Part shown: piece by piece, positions 1-7,067 of the stretch | How positions within the stretch are numbered: position 1 is the stretch's first letter | Layout: the number at the start of each line of letters is the position of its first letter | Source of the DNA: Bifidobacterium sp. | Lineage (GTDB): Bacteria > Actinomycetota > Actinomycetes > Actinomycetales > Bifidobacteriaceae | Assembly (NCBI GenBank): GCA_024104275.1 | Contig: JAGGHK010000001.1 | Location: 846,452 to 910,451, forward strand | DNA: 64,000 nucleotides | Reading direction: 5' to 3' | Notes under the pieces: generated by a model | Database searches by the model: none | Told to the model about the DNA's origin: nothing | The model's input: only the letters and a program-made list of their open reading frames with translations | Position numbers and translations under genes: made by a program

Positions 1-53
1 CACCGCGACACGCCGAAGAAACCCAGTGATTCCAATATGTTTGAGCGACCGAC

Positions 54-82
54 TTGCAAATACAATTGAACAGTTGTATATT
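54..82 (+). promoter_or_regulatory. Upstream promoter with embedded operator
   Basis: TTGCAA (54-59) and TATATT (77-82) are separated by 17 nt. The spacer contains TACAAT-N6-GTTGTA (61-78), an imperfect inverted repeat that recurs in perfect form at 189-206. No start codon with a convincing ribosome site follows before the second promoter, so a transcript from here would carry a roughly 100-nt leader or be non-coding. The role is inferred. Confidence 0.5.
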
Positions 83-181
83 TGTAATTACCAAGCACGG
101 AACGCACAAGCGCAAGCTTGGGCAAAGCTTAGAAGCCGAGAGCATCGGCACGACGTTTGAAAACTTAAGAGTGTTACCTTA

Positions 182-210
182 TTGCAAATACAATCAATAA
201 ATTGTATAAT
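182..210 (+). promoter_or_regulatory. Promoter/operator of the XRE gene
   Basis: TTGCAA (182-187), a 17-nt spacer and a perfect TATAAT (205-210) make a strong vegetative promoter. The spacer and -10 contain TACAAT-N6-ATTGTA (189-206), a perfect inverted repeat shared with the site at 61-78. A repressor bound here would block RNA polymerase, so the regulator encoded just downstream probably controls itself. The binding protein is inferred. Confidence 0.65.
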
Positions 211-240
211 GTAGCCACCGAGCAAAGGTGGCGAATGAAT

Positions 241-432
241 ATGGGATTAAAGGAATTGCGTAGCCGACGCGGCTTGACTCAAGTGCAATTATCCGAGCTG
301 ACTGGCCTGAAACAACAAGCAATCAGCGAGTATGAGAGAGGCGTTAAAAACGTGCATCTCATGAGTCTTGACACCGCGTTGAAACTCGCTGAAGCCTTGC
401 ACTGCTCACCCGGTGAGCTGGTCAAGGAATGA
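241..432 (+). CDS. Small XRE-family HTH transcriptional regulator
   Basis: This 63-residue protein is almost entirely one Cro/CI-type helix-turn-helix domain, with the pattern LTQVQLSELTGLKQQAISEYERG and a following helix. It should bind DNA as a dimer and control promoters of the element. The start at 241 was chosen because AAAGGTGG (224-231) lies 9 nt upstream and the predicted transcription start is near 217. A TTG at 202 and an ATG at 235 are in frame but badly placed. The two inverted repeats upstream are likely operators. A hairpin at 443-467 follows the stop. Confidence 0.8.
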   Translation: MGLKELRSRRGLTQVQLSELTGLKQQAISEYERGVKNVHLMSLDTALKLAEALHCSPGELVKE

Positions 433-442
433 AAGAAAAAGG

Positions 443-467
443 CCGTGAGTATTACGAGTACTCACGG
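443..467 (+). terminator. Hairpin after the XRE gene
   Basis: CCGTGAGTA (443-451) and TACTCACGG (459-467) form a perfect 9-bp stem with a 7-nt loop, 11 nt after the XRE stop codon. No clear T-run follows, so termination is plausible but not certain. Confidence 0.45.
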
Positions 468-569
468 CGCTTGCGCCCTTAATCCTATCAATCAACTTTG
501 AGAACCAATTAACTACGATTGTGGGGCTTGCTATATCTTAGCACGCCTCACGAGGAAGTGAGGCTTATT

Positions 570-818
570 ATGAACAATAAACTTGATGTGTGGCTTGAAG
601 TACACAGTGAGCGTAAGTCGTGCCACTCAAAGTGGCGGACAATATCCCAGAAAAAAATTGAGGGTGATTGGCACAATGCTACTAGCCCCGAATGGATGCA
701 GACAATGCGCCTGTTGGGCGGACGCGAGACTTTAGCCGATAACGGCAATTATCTGCGTTCCGTATCCCCCGACGGCCTGACGATGGACGAACGCTACTAT
801 CAAGGGGCGGCACGATGA
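570..818 (+). CDS. Hypothetical protein, 82 aa
   Basis: I do not recognise this family. The protein is hydrophilic, rich in Trp, Arg and Asp, and has no signal peptide or membrane segment. The ATG at 570 is preferred over the upstream frame start at 519 because GAGGAAGTGAGG lies just upstream. Its stop overlaps the start of the lipoprotein gene (ATGA), so the two are probably co-translated. It belongs to the left accessory block of the element. Confidence 0.6.
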   Translation: MNNKLDVWLEVHSERKSCHSKWRTISQKKIEGDWHNATSPEWMQTMRLLGGRETLADNGNYLRSVSPDGLTMDERYYQGAAR

Positions 819-1258
819 AAGCAACAAAGATTATCGCGGTAACGATGGCCGGCATAATGTTGGTCGGCGTGTCTGCCTGCGGTGGAACCCAGCGGAAAGA
901 CACAGTGCCCATGTCAGCTGACGAGATACTGGACATTATGCCGAACGTACCGTATTGCAAGGATGCCAACGGAGCGGGCATGCCGGTTTGTTATTGGCAT
1001 CCTGGCGACGAGAACGATTATGTCGATGTGTTGAATGTAGGAAGCAAGACATACACGGTCAGGACGTATAACAAATCGTCTCATATGATCCAAGTCGCCG
1101 AAAGGACGGGCCTCCCTGAATGCGCCGAAGAGGACGGCAGCACAACAGACGGGTATGAGCCGGTATGCACTTGGCATGCTGACAGACATGGCAACCATAA
1201 AGGAGAGTCGTACGTACTTGAGTATGGCCGACAAGCCGAAACGCTGGCGACAAGATGA
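815..1258 (+). CDS. Putative lipoprotein of the mobile element
   Basis: The 147-aa product starts with a charged residue pair, a hydrophobic stretch and the lipobox VSAC, with the probable lipidated Cys near residue 22, followed by GG. It is therefore expected to be exported and anchored to the outer face of the membrane. The mature part has several Cys and Trp residues but no domain I can name. It overlaps the preceding gene by 4 nt and the following one by 4 nt. A prophage lipoprotein could alter the host surface or exclude other phages, but nothing in the sequence proves this. Confidence 0.65.
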   Translation: MKATKIIAVTMAGIMLVGVSACGGTQRKDTVPMSADEILDIMPNVPYCKDANGAGMPVCYWHPGDENDYVDVLNVGSKTYTVRTYNKSSHMIQVAERTGLPECAEEDGSTTDGYEPVCTWHADRHGNHKGESYVLEYGRQAETLATR

Positions 1259-1518
1259 GCACGAAAGAAACAACTGGCGGAAGCTGGTGGCGCGACAACG
1301 CCAAGGGCTATGTGGATTGTTGCGAAACGAAAGTCGAACGTGACCGTATTGTGTCCAGCGATGCGGACTACATGGCACTTAACGAAAACGAAGCACGGTA
1401 TCGCATGTGTGTGGCGCTGGCTGACGGCAATGAGCTAGAAAGCTTGAGCACGATGGAGATTTTCGATCGGTACAGTCTTACAGATGAATACCGTGGCGCT
1501 TTCGAACGGGAAAGGTAG
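1255..1518 (+). CDS. Hypothetical protein, 87 aa
   Basis: This small acidic cytoplasmic-looking protein is unrecognised. It starts on an ATG that overlaps the stop of the lipoprotein gene (ATGA), which supports translational coupling. No signal peptide, membrane helix or metal-binding pattern is visible apart from two adjacent Cys near residue 22. It lies 31 nt before the RelB-like antitoxin. Confidence 0.55.
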   Translation: MSTKETTGGSWWRDNAKGYVDCCETKVERDRIVSSDADYMALNENEARYRMCVALADGNELESLSTMEIFDRYSLTDEYRGAFERER

Positions 1519-1549
1519 AATAATGGCAGCACTGGCGAAGGAGAGAAAC

Positions 1550-1780
1550 ATGGCTACATTGACATTGAACGTTCCGATGAACGACACCGACTACATGCGC
1601 GCAGACCTTGCGGCAAGGGACAACGGCACCACGTTGGCCAACCAGGTGAACGAATATGTGTCGAAACTCGTCGAGGCCGCCGAGGACAAGGAGGACCTGG
1701 ACGCCCTCGACGATGCCCTCGCCCACGATGACGGCACCAGACTGACCAATGAGGAAATGGGACGGGAGCTGGGTCTGTGA
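1550..1780 (+). CDS. RelB/DinJ-family antitoxin
   Basis: The 76-aa protein opens with MATLTLNVPMNDTDY, a ribbon-helix-helix type N-terminus typical of RelB/DinJ antitoxins, followed by DNGTTLANQVNEYV and an acidic C-terminal half likely to wrap the toxin. It should neutralise the RelE-like protein encoded next and repress the operon. The start at 1550 has AAGGAGAG just upstream. The ATG at 1523 is in frame but lacks this. Its stop overlaps the toxin's GTG start. The N-terminus resembles the antitoxin at 18935-19222 on the same element. Confidence 0.8.
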   Translation: MATLTLNVPMNDTDYMRADLAARDNGTTLANQVNEYVSKLVEAAEDKEDLDALDDALAHDDGTRLTNEEMGRELGL

Positions 1781-2058
1781 GCGCGTGGCATGTGGAATAC
1801 GGCCCCGAGGCAAGCAAGGCCCTGAGGAAAATGGACGGGGATACCGCCCGGCGGATCTACCGATGGATGGACAAGAACATCGAGGGATGCGACGACCCCC
1901 GTGCGCACGGCAAGGGGCTGACGGCGAACCTGAGCGGGAAATGGCGATATCGTGTAGGCGATTGGCGCGTGCTCGCCATCATCAATGATGGAATCGTGAC
2001 CGTCGAGGTCGTCAAGGTGGCGCACCGCAGCGAGGTGTATCGGCATAAGCGCCGCTGA
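1777..2058 (+). CDS. RelE/ParE-superfamily toxin
   Basis: This 93-aa basic protein has the RelE-fold signature: WHVEYGPEASKALRKMD at the start, then a Gly-Lys-Trp-Arg-Tyr-Arg-Val core and VKVAHRSEVYR at the C-terminus. Known family members cut mRNA in the ribosomal A site (RelE) or poison gyrase (ParE); the sequence alone does not decide which. The GTG start at 1777 overlaps the antitoxin stop. A strong terminator follows at 2080, so antitoxin and toxin form a closed operon end. Confidence 0.82.
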   Translation: MSAWHVEYGPEASKALRKMDGDTARRIYRWMDKNIEGCDDPRAHGKGLTANLSGKWRYRVGDWRVLAIINDGIVTVEVVKVAHRSEVYRHKRR

Positions 2059-2079
2059 CATAATTCAACAGCAATTTCG

Positions 2080-2119
2080 GGGAACCGTTCCGGCAGACTT
2101 GCCGGAACGGTTCCCTCTT
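2080..2119 (+). terminator. Rho-independent terminator after relE-like gene
   Basis: GGGAACCGTTCCGGC (2080-2094) pairs perfectly with GCCGGAACGGTTCCC (2101-2115) around a 6-nt loop, and is followed by TCTTTTATTT. It lies 21 nt after the toxin stop. Confidence 0.9.
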
Positions 2120-2140
2120 TTATTTGAAGGAGAATTCATC

Positions 2141-2896
2141 ATGACGAGGCAATACACTACGGGATTCTGGTGCGACAGCGAGAACGACTGGCGCTACATC
2201 AATCTTTCGCAGAAGCGCGTATGGGAGAAATGCGAGAACAACGGGCACCGATGCTGGCGTATCGTCGAGCGCGGCGGGCAGCCGACACGCGACACGGCAG
2301 CGGTCATGCGACACGAGGGCTGGGGCCTGCTGAGCATTAACACGATGGATCCCGGCGAATACGAGCGGGCCATCGACGAGGCCGGCGACTATCCCAAAGG
2401 CATGACCCTGGGCGACGGCCGGCAGCTCACGGACGCCGACAAGGCAAGAGGCTGGCGGCCGGACCCCCTGAACGCCTCGACGCCCGGCTTCTACGAGCTC
2501 GTGCCGTCGGCGTCCTTCGAGACCCGCACCGACGAGGGTGCAAGCGACGAGGATGTTTGCGCGGCGGCGTTCCTGGGGTGCGAACCCGATGAAGTCGAGG
2601 ACGTCATCGCCCGCTACAACGCCATCGACATCACGGATCGCGACAGACCGGAACCCGGCAAGGCCGTCGATTCGGTCGTGCCGATCGGCAAGGCGTGGCG
2701 GGAAGTGCCTGAACTCGCGGGACTCGACGTGAAGCCGCGCGTGTTCGGACGCCTGCACCATCGCGTCGCCTACGTGTTCGTCACCGCCAATGGCGTGACG
2801 GTCGCATGGAAGGAAGGCTACGTGAAGGGCAACGACCGGGGCGCCGAACGGAAGCTGCATGAGTACGTGCAAGCCAATATGAGGAAGGCGGCGTAA
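2141..2896 (+). CDS. Hypothetical protein of the element, 251 aa
   Basis: I do not recognise this family. The start at 2141 follows GAAGGAGAATTC, whereas the frame extends upstream into the terminator at 2080-2119 and so cannot begin there. The protein is hydrophilic and acidic, rich in Trp in its first 60 residues, and has no signal peptide or membrane helix. The C-terminus ends in a basic helix. It is followed after 2 nt by another unknown gene, so the two probably form an operon starting downstream of the toxin terminator. Confidence 0.65.
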   Translation: MTRQYTTGFWCDSENDWRYINLSQKRVWEKCENNGHRCWRIVERGGQPTRDTAAVMRHEGWGLLSINTMDPGEYERAIDEAGDYPKGMTLGDGRQLTDADKARGWRPDPLNASTPGFYELVPSASFETRTDEGASDEDVCAAAFLGCEPDEVEDVIARYNAIDITDRDRPEPGKAVDSVVPIGKAWREVPELAGLDVKPRVFGRLHHRVAYVFVTANGVTVAWKEGYVKGNDRGAERKLHEYVQANMRKAA

Positions 2897-2898
2897 CA

Positions 2899-3285
2899 AT
2901 GGACGCGATTGACGGGACCGGAATCATGGCCGAAGAGCAGCAGCTCAACGACCTGCAGGCCCAAGCACTGAATGTCATCAGTCTGGCCTTCACGCAATTC
3001 GTCCAAGGCGGCATGAGGGGCGAGGCGAACGGCTACGCCAACAGCGACGACGGGGTGCTGGTCGACGAGCTGGATGCCAGATGCCGCGACATCATCGACG
3101 AGGACACCGGCCAACCCGAATACGAATGGATGGAGCAGACAACCGCCCTCTCCCCTCTCGGGCTGGGCAGGCTGGACGAGAAAGCAAAGTCCATCTACCA
3201 CACCGACTACTTGACGGCGAAACAGCGATACGACACCGCGCTCATGGCCGAAATAGACCGGCAGCTCGGAATCGACAACCGATAG
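2899..3285 (+). CDS. Hypothetical protein, 128 aa
   Basis: The protein is acidic (many Asp and Glu), predicted helical and soluble, with no recognisable motif. It starts 2 nt after the previous gene and is likely co-transcribed with it. An internal ATG at residue 10 (MAEEQQ) is an alternative start. Nothing in the neighbourhood defines a role beyond membership in the left accessory block. Confidence 0.6.
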   Translation: MDAIDGTGIMAEEQQLNDLQAQALNVISLAFTQFVQGGMRGEANGYANSDDGVLVDELDARCRDIIDEDTGQPEYEWMEQTTALSPLGLGRLDEKAKSIYHTDYLTAKQRYDTALMAEIDRQLGIDNR

Positions 3286-3353
3286 AAGCCCATGTAACAT
3301 CCGGGCGAAATTTTTCCCTATATCAATACAACAAACTTAAGGAGCAACAAAAA

Positions 3354-3833
3354 ATGGAAAGACTCATCGTAGAAGAACTCATACTCGCCACAAGATACCC
3401 GAACAACCCCGTCGTCAAAGTGGACGGAAAATGGTATCTCAAGGATCTCCACTCACCCAAGCTCATCAGCGAACTGAAGATGGACGTGGACGCGCTCCAC
3501 AAGGCCGACCCGAAAAACTGGCCCTACAGCACGCACAACAGCGACTTCCTCACCTACGGGTGCCGGCCCAAACAGGGATGGAAACCAACCACTCTCAAAC
3601 GCGCAGCCACACCCGAAGAACTCCAGCAGATCGCACAAAAATACCACGGCACCATAGAAGGCGAGCGCAGGCTGACTTATTGGCCGGGGCTTAAGGGTGC
3701 TGAGACCAGTTTCGTCGTTACTACGTTGCATATCGATTCGGGCAATCCGGTTGTCATCGAGGACGGGATACGTTCGATGGGCATCGAGGCGATTAATGGT
3801 ACGCCGTCGACGGTGGATATTCGTATCAAGTGA
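3354..3833 (+). CDS. Hypothetical protein, 159 aa
   Basis: The reading frame is open from 3081, but codons 3081-3353 are an out-of-frame reading of the previous gene. The real start is at 3354, after AAGGAGCAACAAAAA. The product has no familiar domain. It carries conserved-looking Trp/Tyr-rich stretches (WYLKDLHSPK, YWPGLKGAE) and a beta-rich C-terminus. GC content drops around its start, then rises. It ends 63 nt before the integrase gene. Confidence 0.6.
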   Translation: MERLIVEELILATRYPNNPVVKVDGKWYLKDLHSPKLISELKMDVDALHKADPKNWPYSTHNSDFLTYGCRPKQGWKPTTLKRAATPEELQQIAQKYHGTIEGERRLTYWPGLKGAETSFVVTTLHIDSGNPVVIEDGIRSMGIEAINGTPSTVDIRIK

Positions 3834-3896
3834 CCACAGAGGGCTGGGCCTGCGCCGAATGTTCGGCGTGGGTCCGGTGGGGATCAGGAGCAGATC

Positions 3897-4766
3897 ATGG
3901 AACAGAGCACAGTAGATCTTGTACGACTTTGCGAGCAATGGACCCGGGCGCTCGCGCCTAGTACTCGTAGGTCCTATGCTGCGCACATCCGTCATTGGGT
4001 GCGGTGGTGTGGGGAGAATGCCGTTGAGCCTGGTGGCGCGTCGAGGGTTGATATCGAGCGTTACAGCGCGTGGCTGCATGATGTTCGGCATGACGCCAAG
4101 ACCACGCAGCGGAATGCGGTGTCCGCCGTCTGTGGGCTTTACAGGTATGCGGTGGAGGAGGGACTGCTAAGGGAGGATCCGGGGCTTCATGTTAGGAAGC
4201 GCCGGATTTGGGGGCATTCGACCGGTACCAGTCTTACTCGTGAGCAGGCCGCTCGGTTGCTCGAACATGCCGAGGAGGACGGCGATCCCACGGTGGGGGC
4301 GCTTTGTTCGACGCTGCTGCTCACCGGTGCGAGGATCGGCGAGACCCTGGGCCTGGGTGTGGAGGACTATCATGCGAGGGCCGACCGCCCTTATCTTAGA
4401 TTCCATCGTAAGGGCGAGTGGGAACAGGACGTGGCCATAGGCACACACGTGTCCACACGCCTCGATCGGATGCTTGCCGGGCGCAAGAGCGGCCCCTTGT
4501 TCATCCGTCCGGACGGTTTGCGCGTCACCCACAGCCAGGCGCAGACGCTCATCCGCAACCTCGCCGACGATCTGGGCATACCCGGTATCACGCCACACTC
4601 GCTGCGCCGGACCTTCTGCACCCTGAGCCGCGACGCCGGCATAGACGACCGCGACATCATGGCCTCTGGCGGCTGGACCAGCACCCACATGCTCCACTAT
4701 TACGACATGGCCAGCCGCGGCATGAAAAGCAAGGCGCCCGACCGTCTCGCGGCATATCTTGGATAA
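3897..4766 (+). CDS. Tyrosine-type site-specific integrase
   Basis: The 289-aa recombinase has an N-terminal SAM-like core-binding domain (about 1-100) and a catalytic domain (about 110-289). Catalytic residues are visible: Arg146 in LLTGARIGE, Lys172 in FHRKGE, His234-x-x-Arg237 in HSLRR, Trp260 in the GGW position, and the nucleophile Tyr at 268/269 in HYYDM. It should integrate and excise the element through strand exchange at att sites. It is convergent with the minus-strand genes that follow. The nearest credible att remnant is at 21554-21573, over 16 kb away. Confidence 0.92.
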   Translation: MEQSTVDLVRLCEQWTRALAPSTRRSYAAHIRHWVRWCGENAVEPGGASRVDIERYSAWLHDVRHDAKTTQRNAVSAVCGLYRYAVEEGLLREDPGLHVRKRRIWGHSTGTSLTREQAARLLEHAEEDGDPTVGALCSTLLLTGARIGETLGLGVEDYHARADRPYLRFHRKGEWEQDVAIGTHVSTRLDRMLAGRKSGPLFIRPDGLRVTHSQAQTLIRNLADDLGIPGITPHSLRRTFCTLSRDAGIDDRDIMASGGWTSTHMLHYYDMASRGMKSKAPDRLAAYLG

Positions 4767-4867
4767 TACGAGCCTGCGAGCGCCATAGCGTTTTAGCCGC
4801 TGGATCGTTGTTTTGGCCGTTGCACATGCAGCGGCGTCGTTTGGTATCGGGTCCTGTGCTTGCCGTT

Positions 4868-5206
4868 TCATAGGTGGTGGTCATGTAGTTTGATGCGGGC
4901 GATCTTGTTTCCGAATACGGTGTGTATCTCCTCGTAGTCGGGGTTGTTGTCGGTGACGTGCTGCGGCTCCGATGTCAGGAATAGGTTGTCGTTTCTGTCC
5001 AGGGTCAGTTTGGCCTGGAATTCCGGTCGGGTCTTGTCCTGCAGGACGATGGTGGTTTTATCCAGGTCGGCTTGGATGGCGAGCAGGGTTCCGGTGATGG
5101 TCATGGGATCGGTATCCGGTCCGCCGTTATGGGTGGTGACGGAGACCAGGCTGCCGATCAGGTTGTTTCCGAGTCGGTTGATGTCGATGGCGGTGGGCTT
5201 GTTCAT
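4868..5206 (-). CDS. Hypothetical protein, 112 aa
   Basis: This small, mostly beta-strand-rich protein has segments such as LIGSLVSVTTHNGG and TGTLLAIQADLDKTTIVLQD, suggesting a small barrel (Sm-like or OB-like), but I cannot name a family. Its start overlaps the stop of the zinc-ribbon/HTH gene by 4 nt. It is the last gene of that minus-strand unit and converges on the integrase gene. Confidence 0.6.
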   Translation of the reverse strand: MNKPTAIDINRLGNNLIGSLVSVTTHNGGPDTDPMTITGTLLAIQADLDKTTIVLQDKTRPEFQAKLTLDRNDNLFLTSEPQHVTDNNPDYEEIHTVFGNKIARIKLHDHHL

Positions 5207-6006
5207 GCTTGTCGTCCTGTTTCCTTTCTATGGTCCTGGTCTATGAGCTGCCATACGTCACCGAGACGGTATCTGGCCGGGCTTGTGCCGTAGACGGGTT
5301 GGAGTTGGCCTCGTTTGGCCCAGGAGCGGATGGTGGTCGAGGATATGTTCAGGCCGGTGAGCTGGCGGATGCGTGTGGAGCAGTCCTTGGCGCCGAGCTG
5401 CCATTCTTCGTCGTCGCCGATCTCGTTGAGCCGTTCCATGTTGTGTTGTCGTATCGCTTCGACTGTCCATTCGCAGCCGCATCCCTCGCAGCGCACGCTG
5501 GTGACGCTATAAGGCAGGCGCTCGATATTGAGGGCCCTGCGACACAACGGGTTGAGACACCAGCCCAACAGGCGTTCCGGCGGCGGTGGCGGGGTCGTGG
5601 CTTTGCGTACGCGTTGCACGAGCGCGTGGATCTCGGGGCGTCTCCAGTCGGTGTACATCGTCGATTGCAGGACCGTACAGGTTTCCAGCTCTTTGACGAG
5701 TTCGGGCACACTTCCGCGCCATTCAAGCCCAAGATCACGGGCATAGCCGCCCAGTATCGCCCTGATACCACGGTCCTTGTCATTGATCAGGTCGTATATG
5801 TTCGCGTTGATGTTCGGCGTGGACGAGGCCGCATGCGTCCCACCCCCACGTTCCCCGAACCGCACCGACGGGTCGAGCATGACCACCAGGAAACGGTACA
5901 TGACCCCGATGTCGTGGATCTCCCTGCGTAGTTTTCCCGCGCAACCGTCACACTGGATGAATCCCGGCTGCGTCTGCGCGCCACATTCGAAGCACTCCCC
6001 TGTCAT
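5203..6006 (-). CDS. Zinc-ribbon protein with C-terminal HTH, phage-type
   Basis: The 267-aa protein opens with CFECG...CDGC, a treble-clef/zinc-ribbon pattern, and has a second set in the middle (CLNPLCRRA...CEGCGCEW). Its last 60 residues look like a MerR/excisionase-type winged helix (SSTTIRSWAKRGQLQPVYG, then ARYRLGDVWQLI). I infer a DNA-binding regulatory or accessory role in the element. A rho-independent terminator at 6047-6078 separates it from the long early operon, so it needs its own promoter or read-through. Confidence 0.7.
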   Translation of the reverse strand: MTGECFECGAQTQPGFIQCDGCAGKLRREIHDIGVMYRFLVVMLDPSVRFGERGGGTHAASSTPNINANIYDLINDKDRGIRAILGGYARDLGLEWRGSVPELVKELETCTVLQSTMYTDWRRPEIHALVQRVRKATTPPPPPERLLGWCLNPLCRRALNIERLPYSVTSVRCEGCGCEWTVEAIRQHNMERLNEIGDDEEWQLGAKDCSTRIRQLTGLNISSTTIRSWAKRGQLQPVYGTSPARYRLGDVWQLIDQDHRKETGRQA

Positions 6007-6046
6007 CTGTCACCTTCCGACCCGAACCTGTCCGATTCCACTGTGC

Positions 6047-6078
6047 AAAAACGCCGGCCCCAAATCAAGGAACCGGCG
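6047..6078 (-). terminator. Terminator of the leftward early operon
   Basis: On the minus strand, CGCCGGTTCC (6078-6069) pairs with GGGGCCGGCG (6061-6052), a 10-bp stem with two G-T wobbles and a 7-nt loop. It is followed by five T residues (6051-6047). It lies about 65 nt after the last small gene of the long array. Confidence 0.85.
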
Positions 6079-6142
6079 AAAATTCTCACAGCGCGAACAA
6101 GCGAATCACAGAAAACCAGGCCATTCGCGCCGATATCCGTGT

Positions 6143-6229
6143 CTACTTCTTCTTACGCGGTTTGCATTTCCTTCCACTGCTTTTAGCACGCTTAGTGCCA
6201 TTACTCGTGGACTTCTTCTTGCAAGCCAT
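6143..6229 (-). CDS. Tiny lysine-rich basic protein, 28 aa
   Basis: A 28-codon frame encodes a highly basic peptide: M-A-C-K-K-K at the start, about half Lys/Arg overall, with Cys3 and Cys22 and the C-terminus PRKKK. The ATG at 6229 has AAAGGAG six nt upstream, one of the best ribosome sites in the operon. It lies between gene 6256-6714 and the operon terminator. Such a peptide could bind nucleic acid; this is inference from charge alone. Confidence 0.65.
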   Translation of the reverse strand: MACKKKSTSNGTKRAKSSGRKCKPRKKK

Positions 6230-6255
6230 AATCGGCTCCTTTCAATTGATGGATA

Positions 6256-6714
6256 TTATCTAAACCTGCAATCATTCTCATGACCGCAACAAATCCTGTC
6301 AGACGCTTTACCACACATCTGTGCAACGGAAACCATTCCCGCGAGCGCCTCGTAATGGTTTGAAACCTGACCCGTGGGCAATTGGACGGACACGATGAAC
6401 CAGCCGCCACCGAAGCACTTCCCACCGTCATGATGCCTGCGGGACTTCACCACCTTCCATCCTTCGGCCATCCAAGCCCTGCAGGCCCACGCGTGGTAGA
6501 TCATCCGATACCGGTACAGTTCGCCGAACGTGTGATAGCCGTCGCTCGTGGAATCATCCACCTTCGTGGCCTCCTCTACGAGCCGTCTGGCCAAACCGTA
6601 CCCGATCTGCAGATCAGACTGCAGCGAACTGCATGCTCGCGAACAAATCTCGTCCATATCGACACGTACTGGATCGTCGAAACCGGACTCGCCCTTCCCG
6701 TATTCGACGCTCAT
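6256..6714 (-). CDS. Conserved phage-type hypothetical protein, 152 aa
   Basis: The protein has an N-terminal helical part and a C-terminal part with VVKSRRHHDGGKCFGGGWFIV and LPTGQVSNHYE. These are sequence features I associate with small conserved proteins of actinobacterial prophages, without a known function. The ATG overlaps the stop of the upstream gene (ATGA). Several Cys and His residues in the C-terminal half could bind a metal. Confidence 0.65.
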   Translation of the reverse strand: MSVEYGKGESGFDDPVRVDMDEICSRACSSLQSDLQIGYGLARRLVEEATKVDDSTSDGYHTFGELYRYRMIYHAWACRAWMAEGWKVVKSRRHHDGGKCFGGGWFIVSVQLPTGQVSNHYEALAGMVSVAQMCGKASDRICCGHENDCRFR

Positions 6715-7067
6715 TTCAGTTTCCTTTCCGACTTCCTGCTTCGCTCTTCGACCACGATCATTCCGGTGGCTGCCATATTCCGCGCCGCTTCAAGCACGAT
6801 ACGGGCGTCATCCCGGTATTTTGCCTGCACGCAGCCGGGCATCACGCTCCACTCACCGCCGAACGACATGGCCAGCGCCATAGCACCGGCCTCAACCTCC
6901 TGCTCAGTGGCTTCCGCCGTGCGCCCTACCTCATAGGCCTGCCGCAGGTCATCCGTAGTCACGCCATCCAAATACGCCAGCTTGCCGCGATAGTCTTTCC
7001 GCGGCTCATAGCCGGGCCGATACCGGGACGGAAACACTTTTTCTGCTTCCTCGGACGCGATGCTCAT
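6711..7067 (-). CDS. Hypothetical protein, 118 aa
   Basis: Read from the ATG at 7067, the product begins MSIASEEAEKV and continues as a soluble, helix-rich protein with a basic C-terminus (RSRKSERKLK). The start overlaps the stop of gene 7064-7273 (ATGA), matching the coupled style of the operon. The frame is also open upstream all the way to 7496, so a longer fusion cannot be excluded. The function is unknown. Confidence 0.6.
   Translation of the reverse strand: MSIASEEAEKVFPSRYRPGYEPRKDYRGKLAYLDGVTTDDLRQAYEVGRTAEATEQEVEAGAMALAMSFGGEWSVMPGCVQAKYRDDARIVLEAARNMAATGMIVVEERSRKSERKLK

Noticed and set aside
26-36. GTGATTCC shared between the left edge and 21,509-21,516 as an att repeat
   Set aside because: Only 8 nt match, which is expected by chance; the flanks differ and it is not in a tRNA-like context.
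3081-3353. N-terminal extension of the 159-aa protein
   Set aside because: These codons are an Arg/His-rich out-of-frame reading of the preceding gene, and a good ribosome site supports a start at 3354.
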